64,000 nucleotides of DNA from Echinometra lucunter (GCA_029962745.1 CM057153.1:11488057-11552056), one strand, 5' to 3'; positions 14,478-28,363 are shown, counted from the stretch's first letter. Notes: generated by a model not told the origin, from the letters alone. Program-made: numbers and translations.

Positions 14478-14834
14478 GTTTGTTATTCCGAAGGTTTGTT
14501 ATTCCGACGGTTTGTTTATTCCGAAGGTTCGTTATTCCGAAAGGTTCGTTATTCCAAGGTTCGTTAGTCTGAAAATGAAATAAGGTTCGTTAGTCCGAAG
14601 GTTCGTTAATCCGAAAACGAAATAAGGTTCGTTATTGCAAAGGTTCGTTAGTCCGAAAATGAAATAAGGTTCGTTAGTTCATTAGATATTTTCGGACTAA
14701 CGAACCTTATTTCATTTTCAGACTATCGAACCTTCGGAATAACGTCGAACCTTATTTCATTTTCGGACTAACGAACATCCAGGTATACGCAATTTGCGTG
14801 TTTCGGAATAACGAACCTTCGGAATAACGAACAT
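14478..14834. mobile_element. palindromic array of GTTCGTTATTCCGAA-type units
   Basis: The left half (14478-14668) is a tandem of imperfect 14-20-base units of the form GGTTCGTTATTCCGAA, some with an inserted AAATGAAATAA spacer. The right half (14688-14834) carries the same units in reverse complement (TTCGGAATAACGAACC). The whole folds into one long hairpin. No coding capacity; resembles a fold-back MITE or a palindromic satellite. Confidence 0.8.
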
Positions 14835-16861
14835 CACCCTATTTGTCTATGTTTCCTTTCTCTTGCCCTTTTTCATCTTTGGCTTTATTGAAGTTGGGTC
14901 TCTATGTTGCATTTCCAAATGAGACAAATGGAAAACAAATCGAGGCGTGAAACTCTCAAAGGCCGTACAAAAGCGTCGGGTTTGATGACACGCACAAGTT
15001 GTGGAATCTAAGGTATTAGTGTCATCCCCTTGTAGTATTAATCTATCCCTCTTGATTAATGGACATCGAAACGTCCCAATTGACCTTAAGTCAGACAGCC
15101 ATGTCTATGGATATACAACCCCTCAATATGTGATGAATAGAGGATATATATGTAGCGAATGATTTTTATCGCAAGGTATTGTTATGGTTACTATCTTTAC
15201 TAATCTAGTGTCCTCTGTTTACCCGTCTTTAAACATCACAGGAGTCTAGTCTCATTTTCTCAATCTCTTGTATTTCAGACTGGAGGTATTACTTTATTTT
15301 CTACGACATTGCATTTTTCATCTCGATCTTCAAACCTTTATCTTAACCCGTTGCATATACAGGAACCTGGGAACCGGGTGGTCCCTCTATTCGGTCTACG
15401 GGAGTTTGAGATTTTAGTAGTCAACAGGTTAATTAACTGTACACAAGGATTTTATATCATCTTTGCTAAATAATTAATTTGTTTGTTTTGCTGAATGATA
15501 TATCCAAGTCACTTGAAATGCAAAAAACTTTTATCTTTCATTCAATACAGGCTGATGCAAGTGTTTCATATGGTCACCTAAATAACCGCATCTCAAGCAA
15601 AAACTCTGTGTACGTGGTAGGAAGGAACAACGTGAAATTGTATGCGGAGTTCGTATCTCAATCTACTTAAAAAATTTTACTCTCTTGATATGAACAATAC
15701 CCCCATGACATGAGTGCACTGAATCCGCTTAATTCAAATCGTGTAATCTCTTGATTTCGATAAGAGATGATTCTCTCTAAACTCTCTAGAGTAAAAAAAA
15801 AATGGTCACTGACCCTCCGGTGGAAAAAAATAAAATCGCATTATTTTCAGTAAAAATCCTGTGCTTGCTTGACTCTAAAACGTTATAGACGAATTGGAGT
15901 GACTTGAAATGAAATAGGAGGATTACAACGGTTTCATTCTGCATGGGCGTGGAATTAAACCCACGTAAGATCTTAAGCCTGCTTGAGTCTCAACAAGCCA
16001 AATTCTTGTTCTGTTCCTCTAAAGATAGCTTCGATCTCATATTTCCATCTTAATGGAAAAAACATATTTTGCTTTGTTCTTAAGCTTTTCTTACCGTATT
16101 TTTTGTGCGCTTTCAATCGCTAAGATTGTGCTATGCCCTTTCGTCCTTTGTGTACAATCCGGTGGTCACCGTTTTCTTGCCTTCTTGACTAGTGCTTATT
16201 AAAAAAATGGAACACAGGTCGTGATTGTCAGGCAGTGGTGTCCGGTTCCAAATTGTTGACAGCCTAATTCAATTCCAAATAATGTTCGCTGGTTCGGTTA
16301 CATTTGAAAATAGGCTAAGCGAACAATTACGAATCTGTTGACAACGTTTTCTCGAGCAGTCGTAATATGACGATGGCCAACCCTTCAGCCCTGTCAGATT
16401 TTCATTTCATTTCATTTTGAGGGTCGAAGACTATTTTCAAAATCAAAGTCAGTTGTTATTAGATTACAATCATTGGAGTCTATTGCTCTACATTCACTCA
16501 TTTTCATATAGAAAAGGCCTTATTCAATCCAAGACATCAGCTTTTATACTTATTGAATAACGACTTTTGATGTGTAATCTTTTGAATGCTTTTTTATCGT
16601 CATACCGACAATTGCATTCCCTCTCTCGTCCACTTTACTCACACTATCTTTGTTTTATCTAAGAGTGCAAATCATGTTTTCCAGTGGACCGATTTCTTCG
16701 AAATAACCGAGTTGAAGTTTTTCTCCTTTTCTTCTAGTACTTGGTTTACCTTAGAGAAATAACTGATATTGTACTACATGATTTTTTCTCAGTCCCCTGT
16801 GTGGTCACTCTGTATTGACTTCGTGTACGCATGATCGTTCGAAATTTCGCTTAAAAGGGGG
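14835..16861. other. no recognisable gene apart from the 90-bp element
   Basis: AT-rich sequence with only short open frames and no recognised coding, RNA or regulatory signal outside 15343-15432. Confidence 0.5.
15343..15432. mobile_element. 90-bp TTAA-ended inverted-repeat element
   Basis: Begins TTAACCCGTTG and ends CAACAGGTTAA, an imperfect 11-base terminal inverted repeat with TTAA at both edges. The interior is GC-richer (ACCTGGGAACCGGGTGG). Size and ends fit a very short MITE or a remnant of one. Confidence 0.5.
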
Positions 16862-17000
16862 TCTTTTTGAGCATGTTCGCGATTTTGAAAAAAAAAAGTT
16901 GTTTTCATTAGCTTGTACTCGAAATCGAAAAAAGGATGTTTTTAAGCTTGTCGACTCAAAATTGAAAAACAAAAAGGTGGTTTTTTTTTTTCTGGTCCTT
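16862..17000. repeat. degenerate tandem repeat, ~35-50 base unit
   Basis: Three to four diverged units share the pattern TTTTTnAGCnTGTnC..CGA.ATnGAAAA..AGG, starting near 16864, 16904, 16939 and 16980. Apparent open frames on both strands follow from the repeat structure. A block containing AAATAGGGGT follows to about 17190 and may belong to the same family. Confidence 0.55.
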
Positions 17001-18014
17001 GTATGCAATTTTCTGTTTTTGACTCAGACGTGAATTGAATTTGAAAGGGGTGGTTTAGTAAAAGTGTACTTGGAATGCGAAAAATAAGGCTGTTTTTTAA
17101 AGGCCAATTTGTACCCATTTTGTGCCAAATAGGGGTAAAAAGGCTGAAAATGTACTTGAAACACCGCGAAATAGGGGTCATATACATATTTGAATATAGA
17201 GTGACAACACCGGGTCTCAGGTCAGAACCATGGCATGGCGAAAGTTCTTGGGATATATCTGAACCCATTTTCCGAGTTGCTGCTCATGAACCCTTGTCAA
17301 CAAGAGTTATGTCATAGCAAATGTTCGTCGAAATCGTCAGGAGTGGCTCCGGCAACTTTGACCCATTTACCGATCTTGCCTTTTCTCTGGAGTGCTAAGA
17401 TCCAATGGCTTTCAGAAAACGTGCTTTAGGCTTTCTTTCACGACCACGTCTAGAGGCCGTGGCGTCCCATTTTCTAAGAAGTTGAGGCTTCTCATCATGT
17501 TTCTCCGTGACACCAGTCATTTTGCACAAATGCTCTGCCAAACTCCTTGTTAGTATCTAAATTCCATATCGGTTGTCAACAAAGTAATGCAGATGCTATA
17601 ATGACTATGCTTGATTATCATTAAATACTCTGGTGTAATTTACACTTTATAATTCCACTTTGTGTATAAACTTGCAGTTATATATAGCCTTGACATAGTT
17701 TCACTACCATCGACTTTATATTTGTTTGACCCACTTTCAGACACCAATCGCATAGATACTACTAAATATTGTTTTATACGAGAATACCATTTTAAAGATG
17801 AAATAAATCCCTTAATTACCCGTCAGTGTTGGAACAAGTGAGTTAATGAGAACTGATCGATTTTTCTTAAAACTTTGGAGCAGCTACTGTCTAAACGCTA
17901 CAGTCGAGGGGCTCAAATTGTGTGGATCCTTAATATTCCTAGGTCTGTATAGTGATTAGAAAAAAAAAAGAAGAAGAAACCACCGTCTGAACACCATTGC
18001 CGGTGTGAACATAC

Positions 18015-18220
18015 CTTGATAGGTAGCCGTGACTCAACGTCTCCCCACTGTCCCATGAATATGGATGCCATCCCAGCGGAGACGGAGTGAGGGATATGCG
18101 GATGCATGCCATACTAGTCCCGCTTCCATCCGAGAGGCGGAGACATAGAGAATGGTGACCCATTTTCAGCACACCGACGGGACTCCACTCACGATCAACA
18201 TGATCAATTAGTGCCGAGAA
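18015..18220 (-). other. possible orphan exon, unrecognised
   Basis: On the minus strand a CACCAG acceptor-like site is followed by 206 bases open in one frame (FSALIDHVDREWSPVG through GETLSHGYLS), then AAG|GTATGT, a good donor. The segment is clearly GC-richer than its surroundings. No domain was recognised and no partner exon was found, so it may equally be chance or a regulatory element. Confidence 0.22.
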
Positions 18221-19855
18221 CTGGTGCACGACAGGCAGGGCTCATCAGAGTATTTACATGTACAGTATATCGTTTTCTCGATCAATCAGCTATGGAACGT
18301 TGTTAACTCATGCAAATGATGTCAGATTTTTTGTTTTGAGCATTCATCAATGTCAACTATTGCACTGTCGACATGATTACGTCTCGAAAACAAAAAACCC
18401 AACTTTCTTCTATCTTTGCCAGCCCTATTAACAACTTTCTGCATATTTAGAATAATGTACGACACGTGCTGTGTGAATTGTCTCAATTATTCTCTGTCGA
18501 CAATTATTGTCATCAATCAACAGCACTTTACTCCACCTTCACTCAGGCACTCTTCCTCTGATTCTCTCTCTCTCTCTCTCTCCCCTCTCTGTCTCATACA
18601 TACTGCATATTCTCTTTCTAAACTTGATCACAGTTATGCAGTAGCTCTGAACCAGATAGTCCCTGCGAGTAACCTCGAGCACAGTTCAAAGGGACTGGTG
18701 CAAAGCTTTTTCACGTCGTTTGCAAGTCTGAAAATTCGAATTTCTGCACGACACACGTAACATTTAAATTCATATTGCACGATGTCCTTACATTTAAGAT
18801 AATCCAAATCAATACCATAGAATCTGCATTCAAAATGTTTATTTCAAGGCATATGTTGCTGTTGTTTTTATTTTAGAATCAAAGTTTAAAACAGATACAA
18901 AGAACATATATACAATGATCATGAAGGCAATATAATATCAACACATAAAATCTGAGGAATGCCCAAATTCAGCGATGTTATTAAAAAAAAATCTTCCTGG
19001 GGGTCATTAAGGAACTGGTTCTGATTTCCATGTATAGGCTTACATGTATGTCTTATCTCAGTGGGGGCTAACATGGTTAGGGATGGTAAGTTTTACTGTG
19101 ATAAATAATGCAACGTTATTTCAGCCCTCCTTGTGACTGTAAGGGCTTGGTCAGCATGCTTGGCACTTCTTACATATTGTTTTGTCTTCAATAATGTTGA
19201 CACCATTCTAATCCCAATGTGCAGTACAGAAGTGTGTTCACCTCCCCCCCCCCCCCCCCCAGGTTCCCCATGCGACGTATGTTTTAATAACACATCGATT
19301 AGATGACTACGGCGAAGAATAAGAGTTTTCTTAACCTACCCCACCTTGAGTATGGGATCCCTTCCGAAACCAATTGCCACATTCACTCCCAGACAATAGA
19401 ATCGATGCCACATTACCTCCCTCCGACTCCTTTAAGAAAGGCCGCTCGGATCGACGATGGAAGGTTAGTCCAAAGAATAGGCCTATAAAAAAACCCCCAA
19501 GATGTCAGGATGCAAATTAACCCTATCATGCCTATCGATATTTTGATTCAAATTTGTTCGGAATACAATGCGAAGGCGACGACAAAACGGCCTCATGTTT
19601 GCATATATGTGAAAGTGATGATCTGTATGTTTCGATACACAAGATAAACCTGTGCGTCTGGGATGCTACGATGGTTCCTACAGTTATGCAATGTATTATG
19701 CCTGTATCGTTTAGATTCTTCATTACTCTGTAGTTCAGAATTTTAAAACTGATACCCGTTCGAGCTCACTTTCACACATATTTCCATTCATTTATCTAAG
19801 TCACTTATATAATTGTTTTATAGTCATTTCTGATAACTTGACCTGAATAGCACAC

Positions 19856-19902
19856 TGGAATACCCTTGAATACCCTGGAATACCCTGGAATACCCTGGAA
19901 TA
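19856..19902. repeat. decamer tandem repeat
   Basis: Four to five head-to-tail copies of TGGAATACCC, the first with one substitution, lying about 100 bases from the assembly gap. Confidence 0.9.
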
Positions 19903-20000
19903 GAGTATGAAGTCGCTAGTAAAAAAAAGTTCAAGTATATATTAAAATTCATTTTTAGATGACAACGTCCATTGCATCAGGTGCATCAAACGTCTTTTGA

Positions 20001-20500
20001 NNNNNNNNNNNNNNNNNNNNNNNNNNNNNNNNNNNNNNNNNNNNNNNNNNNNNNNNNNNNNNNNNNNNNNNNNNNNNNNNNNNNNNNNNNNNNNNNNNNN
20101 NNNNNNNNNNNNNNNNNNNNNNNNNNNNNNNNNNNNNNNNNNNNNNNNNNNNNNNNNNNNNNNNNNNNNNNNNNNNNNNNNNNNNNNNNNNNNNNNNNNN
20201 NNNNNNNNNNNNNNNNNNNNNNNNNNNNNNNNNNNNNNNNNNNNNNNNNNNNNNNNNNNNNNNNNNNNNNNNNNNNNNNNNNNNNNNNNNNNNNNNNNNN
20301 NNNNNNNNNNNNNNNNNNNNNNNNNNNNNNNNNNNNNNNNNNNNNNNNNNNNNNNNNNNNNNNNNNNNNNNNNNNNNNNNNNNNNNNNNNNNNNNNNNNN
20401 NNNNNNNNNNNNNNNNNNNNNNNNNNNNNNNNNNNNNNNNNNNNNNNNNNNNNNNNNNNNNNNNNNNNNNNNNNNNNNNNNNNNNNNNNNNNNNNNNNNN
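20001..20500. other. assembly gap (500 N)
   Basis: A run of exactly 500 unknown bases, a size typical of a placeholder for a gap of unknown length. Open frames drawn through it are artefacts. It could hide sequence, including the missing first exon of the BMPER gene. Confidence 0.99.
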
Positions 20501-23500
20501 TTTGACAATAGGTCTACAAATTTACAACTCAGACGAACATATTTTAAATTGAAATATTATTCTGCATTGTTCCACAGGAGTGTGAGACTCTTATCTTCTT
20601 AGCCCTGCATCAAACAACCAGAACTGCTCCAGGATTCCATTTTAAAACCAACCTCTCAATAATATCGATTCTGGAAGAATCTGATAGTCCCCGGGGTCGG
20701 TGGGAAGACCCCCTTATGTCTGCGATATATCTAAATTTGTCTCCTTCTCCACCCTTGGGGGTACATATTTACATTATTTGTTCTGTCACGTGGTCAGCTT
20801 AGCAAGCCCCCCGCAAGGATAAACATTTATCGCGCTTTCGCTAAGCCGGCTTAAACAATACAAAAGGAAAGGATAACACAAAACATCCGGACTGCCTCGT
20901 GTAACTTCACTAAATAAAGCGATTTGTTAAGCTTCGTTGGTCGCATACAATCCCAATCAAAATACGTTTACTTTCCCCCTACTTCTCTTCTTTATTTTCG
21001 AGTAACATTTTGGAAGAGAGTAACAAACGACAAGTAAATAGAACCACATTTTAATGAAATGGTGAAGGTTTTTCTCTTTGCAATGCCATCTTCTGTTCAT
21101 GTCTACAGTTGAAAAGGATAAGAAAAGAAAATATTTTCCCTGGCGACAATGTGTCCTTTCTGATTGGTAAGAGATACTACTGTATATTGAGAAAGTTTTG
21201 TAAAGTTTCTCTGTATTTCTCTCTTTTAGCGAAAAGGAAAAGTTATTTGAATAAAGCGATCCTTAAATCTACAACAAACAAAGGAGAAAAGTTAGCGTTT
21301 CGAAAAAAACCCAGTCACTTAAAGAGAACGCAACCAATTGAGATTGGGGTGGAATCTTCCACATCAATAATTGCGCATTAATACCAACCGTTTATTTCTT
21401 ATTGTTTATCATCGCAGTCTTTTGAAAAAAGAATTTAAAGAGCCTCCTGCATATTTTTTGAAGTATTGTCCATTTGGGGAGTTTTCCCATGAGAAAGCAT
21501 GGCTAACAATTTCCATTTCTTCTCGCTAAGTCTCTGACGTAAAGCGCCTAATAAAGCACACCTAAATAGTAGATTTTTCGCGGCTTATTGGAAGGATTGG
21601 TGTTGGCCGGAAACGGTTGGACACATCGACCCTGAAAAGCCTTCCATGTCCCTAGGAGGGATTGTGTAGGGACGTTGTACACCCAACAAGATAATTGACT
21701 CACAGCTTATTCCAACAATTATGGTTCTTCACTCTCCAAATCCGATTTCATTTATCAACGCGGAAGAGTCACTGCGGATCTCTGGAAAGGAAAATATGCA
21801 CAATTATGACCTTTTAAACCCCATGCTCACCGTTCGATCACTTCTAGCGTACATCGAGTAATGCAAATACACTCTTACGGTCATATCAGATTAAGAAAAT
21901 TCAATATTCTGCGTTTTAGGAAATGTACAGCGTAGTAAATTGGACGCTATGCAAACTGCACCCTTATTTTTTAGTGTGTATGTCCTCTTTTGAGAATGAT
22001 TGGTCGTCCTCTTCAAAATTATGAGCTATAGGTGTTTGACGAAAGTCTGACATAGGATCAGACATGTATATTGGATGAGACTTTCGTAGGATAGATGTCT
22101 TGATCGATATGATGGAGAAGAAGTAACAATAGTACCTGTTAGCTTTTATAAAAGCCCTCTGCAAGCTACATTTTCCCTCCACGAATACAAACTTATCATC
22201 TTAATAGCAAAAAAGACACCTAGACTATAGTATTTCTCGATGGCTATTTGAAAAATACAATCACAGTCTTTGAATATCCATGAGTGTCGTTGATGTTTTC
22301 GTTCTCAAATATGGAAATACTGTTGTCTATCATTCAGCATTTCTGCAAAGGGATAAAAAGAAGACAGTCCCCGATGAGATGATTGACCAAAGTGCATATT
22401 TCCTTATTTACATGAAAACAAGGAACAAACAAAACAAAAATCTGTAATTCATTCATTCAAGATTGCATCTTGTTGTTGCGGCGATGGATGGTTACATCAT
22501 GCACAAACCTAGTTTTCCATGATCTTGGTTTGCAAGTCTATCTGTCCTGCCTTCGTCCTAGGGCCCTTTGAACTATGTATCATAAACTTCAGTTCACCCA
22601 ATTTTCCCCCATTACACTCAACAGAGGTGGACGGATGGCGTAAACGGTGTTAATAATGCATCTTTGTAGCCAAGAATATCGGTTAATCAAAAACCGGTGA
22701 GGCAATTAGTAAGTCCCTTCTGCTCAGATACCTGTCAGTCAGAGCTTGGCAAAAATGATTTCAGGTGTTATCTAAAATTGTTTCTCTTGAGTCGATACCT
22801 CGTTCTCTGTCTTCCCTCTGGTTATTTTAACGAATTGGCACATTTGTGCTCGCCTGATACATCCAAGCTGCCGCGAGACTCTACTCTACTGCGTTTCGTC
22901 CTCGTTGACCGGTTTTGAAAAGGTTACACGAATCTGCTGCAGGGTCAGAAGCTAGGTTTTCATGGTTTTGTTCCCAACGAAGTGAAAACGGCGCCAGCAT
23001 TATTCGCGATGTTGGTACAGTTGGTGGCCGAATAGTTGGCACGATGCTAGCTTGAAGAATCAGGGTATAAAGGCAAGTATAGTCCAGGCCGAATTTCAAC
23101 TTTGAAGACGAATGTGTGTCAGAGGAGAAGATGATAGGATTAAATACGAAAGAAGATACAGAAGGGACGTCATGTGCCGGGTTGGAAATTGCGCTTCGCA
23201 CAATACAGTATCTCTCTCTTTTGGCGGACGAGAATTCCCGAAGTGACAAAGCACCAAGGATGTCGCCCAAACTATGAAATTCAACTTCTCATCTTGTTGA
23301 CTTTTTTTCTAAAACGTAGTAATGAATATACCGTATTAGTTTAGATAAAAATCTTCGATTAGTCTTCATTGTGCTGATATTGTTCTGTCAGTACCGTAGA
23401 TATCGAAAGCAAAGAAATCACCCACCAGCGGAGACCTATCTCGACAAGCCCTACTTTCGATAGTCCCCGCTCTCATTCTTATACACTGTATGCGTCTACT

Positions 23501-26500
23501 CTTACTAGAAATCATTTACTTCATTGAACTTTATTGTATCACATCTTTAGATTGTGTCACCTGATTTATATGCTTATGTTTTTTTTTATTGTTGAACACA
23601 TATAAATCGCACATGGAAATAAATCAAAACACATCCAAAGCATTTGAATAAGATACTACATTTTCAAATTGCCGAACAGAGTCGATGTAGCATTAGCGCC
23701 CATTGGTCATGCTTTATCGAAGAGTTGATATTTTACTAGCATTAATCCCCCCCCCATACCCGTGCACACACCCCACCCATACACGTGTACGAGCGTCTGC
23801 AACAGTCTGCCTCACCTAATCCATTGCTAACTTGAAAGTACTGTAGGCGGGGGCGGATAAAGGCGTGTAATCCTGAATAAATAGATCAATATGGAAAGGG
23901 TTGTGCTTGAATTCTTACCTGAAGAAAGTAAGGAGAAAACTGTCTTCTTTAAAAATCCGTGACATTTTGAACCAAAAACAAATTATAATTCATGAGACAC
24001 TCGGTCGTGGAAACCGGCTGATTTCTACCGCATGTATATGAAGTCCACAAATCTGGGTGCTCACGCACATTTACTGCGTCAGACTTTTCACGTTTTGCGT
24101 GTGTGCGTGTTTTTTGTTTGTTTGTTTGTTTGTTATTATTTTTTTTTTTTTTGTTTTTTTTTTTTGGGGGGGGGAATGGTAATATAAAATCCTAAATTTT
24201 AATATGCATTTCGTATTGGATATCTTGTTCAAATTGTAGGTTATCTCTTTGCTTGCAACATCTAGACCGCTGACAGCGGCGATTAACTCTTAGATTCCGA
24301 ATATATGATATTCTCACCATAAATTTTGTTAAATAATTGTATACCGTTTTACCAAGTTCAAAAATATAATTTGACATTTTAACTCATACACACTAGAGAG
24401 GCTTGATTATTATGGTGTATCTCAATATACCGGTATTAGACTTAACTTAAAAAGTGTTTAGGTATGAAAGATGTCCTCTTTTTTTTTCTCGATATAACAT
24501 CAACGCTTCGATTATTTTCTTAGCCAAACGGCACATTCGTGGCTTTGCCATACTTGCCGATCGGCACAAAACAATACACACAAATCAGCGCAAGGACTGC
24601 TCTGTTAAACACAAAGTTATTTGAAATTACCCACTACCGGGCTTGATAGGATGCTTGACAACAACCTTTGTAGATTCGTTTTGTACTGTAACACTTTAAT
24701 AATCCCAGTGCCTATGGTAAAACTCTCTCATGAGAAATACAGCGTGGCATAGAGAAATATTTTGCTTGGCTCATAAAACGTTAAAAATAAATACCATTAT
24801 GACAAATTTTTCGGGACTAAATAACGAATAAATCCATGGCATACAGTCTTTAAACACTTCTTGCCGATAAGTCATGCCTACCGAGCCTACACTGAAATGA
24901 AATACCATCTGTGTGATTAGATTCATTTTGAAGAAGCTAGGACTCCTTTATAAATGTGCCATCGAAAGGCAGCGGTGGCGCACCCAGAGATTTTAACATG
25001 CATCTCGGTGTCATTTCCTCCACGATTACCGATGTCACTGCCAACACTCTGCATGCCCGTGCATTATTTTGGCAAAAAAAGCGGTGCCTTGCCGCCCAAA
25101 CAAAACCAAAGAAATGTAAATTTTCTCTAATTTTCTTTCTTTCAAGGCGAGAAAGAGGCAATGGTGAAAGCCAGGGCGATGGCATTCTGTTTCGCTCGAT
25201 AACCTCAAAAGTAGGCCATGTGCCCATGGTGCCCTTCGCGTTTTGTAGATCCCTGCGCGTCAGATTGTCAACAAAGACATACGATTTAATCAGCGCATGG
25301 CAGAAGGTATCGGGTGGGCTGCAACCGTACCTGATTGATAGATCGAAGAAGATTACTGTGATCACGTGGTGCCTCGGAGGCTGCCAGATTCCCCTCCAGA
25401 TCTTTTCCCGACAGTTTAACATGCATGCTCAATTTCTATACTTTTCTGTGCTGTGTGAGTGTGAGATTTGAGGGGTTTTAGTGCACGAGTTTTATGAGAA
25501 CTCTCATCAAACTCTCCTGTTCTTTACAAAGAAGAAAACGAGCTAAAAAGGATAAATTCGGTAACTGGATGAACTGCTGCACAACGGGAAATTCAAAAAG
25601 TTGGAAGTATGACTGGAAAATGAAAAACAATATTCCACATCTGAAGAATTTGTTGTTTGGCTAAATGACCTGAATAACTAGTGGTTTGGGGAAGGATAAA
25701 AGTATTATGCCGACGTTCGCGGCAACACTTGAATATCACAAACATCAAACTACTGAACTTGAAATATTGAAATGATATTCGAGCAGGGTCAACAAAGCTG
25801 AAAACATCACAAGTATCCACCGATATACCTATTCTATTAAAGCACTCCAGGATACCAATATCAACCAGATAAAACATCGGGGGGGGGGGGGGGGAGGGGA
25901 GGAAGAAATATCAAAGCAAAAACTCGAAAACAAGGCAATTACTTACGAAGCCAAATTCAGCTCGAAATGAACAAGTCAGGGTGGACAAGTGGTTCCAATC
26001 AAAGGTTGAGAGAGGAAATGGTTCAAGCAATAACAAATTGATAAATAAATACGTTTGAATTGCTCTTGTCATAAATATGACTGCTTGACCTAGTTCTTAT
26101 AAAAATGGGGTTACGGTATGAGCAGATTCGTGGAAAGCAAAACTGTTCCACACAATCAGTAAGATGCGAGAAATCATACAGAGGAGCTATATTTATTACA
26201 TCTCTGATATTGAAGGACAAGTTCAACGCAATGTTCCATTAAGAATTTCGTTCTTAAATTGATAGCTCTCCTAATTTTCATTGAAACATCAGTCGTAATT
26301 GGGTCAGCAAAAGTCTAATTGATGGCCTGATATCAGCGCACAACTCCAGCAGGATTAGAATTCAACAAAGTAATTGGGTCATACTTGCAGGGCAAATTGG
26401 AAAATACAAATCTAAAGCACGATAAAAAAATAAACAAACTCTGTCTTTTGAATCGTAATTACTCTTACGGCTACCGATGTAACAACGGTGTTGTTCTTTC

Positions 26501-28305
26501 CTCTGTCTAAACCAAATTTGTCGTCGTTTGTGTCGGTTTCGGCGATATAAAGCAAAGACGGCCGCAAGATGGATTGCTCAACTCTCCCGCCATTTGTAGA
26601 GCCTAAGATTCACAATCGATCTAGATTGAGCGATGGGGATAGTTGCTTCGAGTGACGTAAGAAGCGAGTTCACACACATGCTATAGAAGTCGAATTGAGA
26701 CGTAATAATCAACGAATTTTACAACGTTTCTATAAGTCGTTAAAAATTAAACTGAAAAGAAAAATCTAATGCACAAAAAAATACCCGATTCAGCAAAATG
26801 AGATTTCGATTAGCGAGCGATTGATAAGCCCACATTGAGAAGTCACGTTTTTTTTTAAATTTTGAAAAGGTCTTTAAAGATTCTTTTTAAAAAAGAATCA
26901 AAGCATATTATTTCGTTTTGTTAGTGGGTACTTTAGAAATACAGCGAAGAATACGTTCCTGCCGTGAGTGTCTTCATAAATGTAATGAAAGACCAGTATG
27001 AGTTGATCGACGCTTATCCAGAGCGTAAATTAGACATCGGATTTTTTGGTAATATTTTTAGACTTGCTAACCGAATGAAGAGAAGGGGTGTTTACTTTTG
27101 GAAATACAAAGAATCCTGTCTATGGCATCCTCCTTCATCAATTAGAATGCATCGAGTCGTTTCGCCTTCGTGAGAATCACCGCGAGACTTTATTTTAACC
27201 GATTGCTTGGAGGCAGACGACAACAGCCAAGTGCAGCACATCGAGGTTTCTCTCCGACATAGAATCCGGTTGTTTTCTCTCACGTTTCTTCAGTATCTTG
27301 GAGATCTTAGAGGGATAACCTACAAAACACTTTGAGGACATACGAGACAGTTGTCCAAGATGCATAATATTGAATATTCATCGCGGTTTTGTTTCCCGAA
27401 CTCCTTCTTCGTGCCCTTCTGCTCTTTGCTTTGTTTGTCCACCTTTTCTTGCTGCATGCCTCTCCTTCTTTCTGTCTAGCTTCGTATCGTCTGGGATGAT
27501 ATAGCAGCGGAGGATCACCGCAGGCACTCCTCTTATGGCGCGCCATTTCTCCACATCCTCCTCTCGCTGGGTGCATGATAAGACGCAGTGCTGACTCCTC
27601 CTGCAAATGCGTCACTGAACCCCGTGCGCGCATGTATCAACGTATCATCAAAGTGATGCAAACGAACATTTACTGAGAAATTGCAGTGCTGCATCGCACC
27701 AACTTTCGTGGAATCGTGTCTAAGTAAAGGAGTATCATGCGAGAGCAAGGTTTATTTTTTTATTTTTTTTTCCAAGAAACATATCTCGAGGCATATATTT
27801 CGGTCATATGTTCTTTCTTGAGGGTAGCGATATCTGTTGTAATTGACCTTATTTTAAAAACTATTCCCAGGGGGCAGCTACAAGCCCGGCTTTTTAGCAG
27901 CCCCCTACATTTCCAACCTAATTTATTTACTCGCATGTTTCTTTTGATATGAATTCGAATGTGAATAAATCCTGATTCAACATAACCATGCTATATACGA
28001 CAGCAACATACACTTCTTATTAGGTGATATACATGAGGTATAATGAATGGAGTTAATCTATATGGAGGATTGGACCAAGACTGTTTTCTCCTCTTTTTCT
28101 TCCTGTAGATCGGTTGGAAAATCATTCCAAATCCCACCTTCGTATTCGAAAAGGGCGAATTTAGTTCTTTTCCTTGACATTTTTATTTAAAGCAAGTTGT
28201 GATTTATTCATAGTTCAATTGTGAAGATTTCTCTTTATCGAATTATCAGCATAAGCAATAATGAATTCAACCAATCAATCAGCTTGCGGTTGATCTATTA
28301 ACTGA

Positions 28306-28309
<4 letters not shown>

Positions 28310-28359
<50 letters not shown>

Positions 28360-28363
28360 AAGA
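28310..28363. repeat. (GA)n microsatellite
   Basis: About 54 bases of AG dinucleotides ending in AAAG units. Confidence 0.97.

Larger units (their letters stand above)
17001..20000. other. no firm gene; doubtful exon and simple repeats
   Basis: Holds a GC-richer minus-strand open segment at 18015-18220, a (CT)n tract near 18566-18584, a C-run at 19244-19260 and a decamer tandem repeat at 19856-19902. No protein family was recognised. Confidence 0.5.

Noticed and set aside
19942..20602. Open frames of about 180-200 codons across the gap
   Set aside because: They consist almost wholly of unknown residues from the N run.
22881..23270. 129-codon minus-strand frame with a hydrophobic start in an overlapping frame
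   Set aside because: Looked at as a secreted protein, but there is no consistent signal peptide plus mature domain in one frame.
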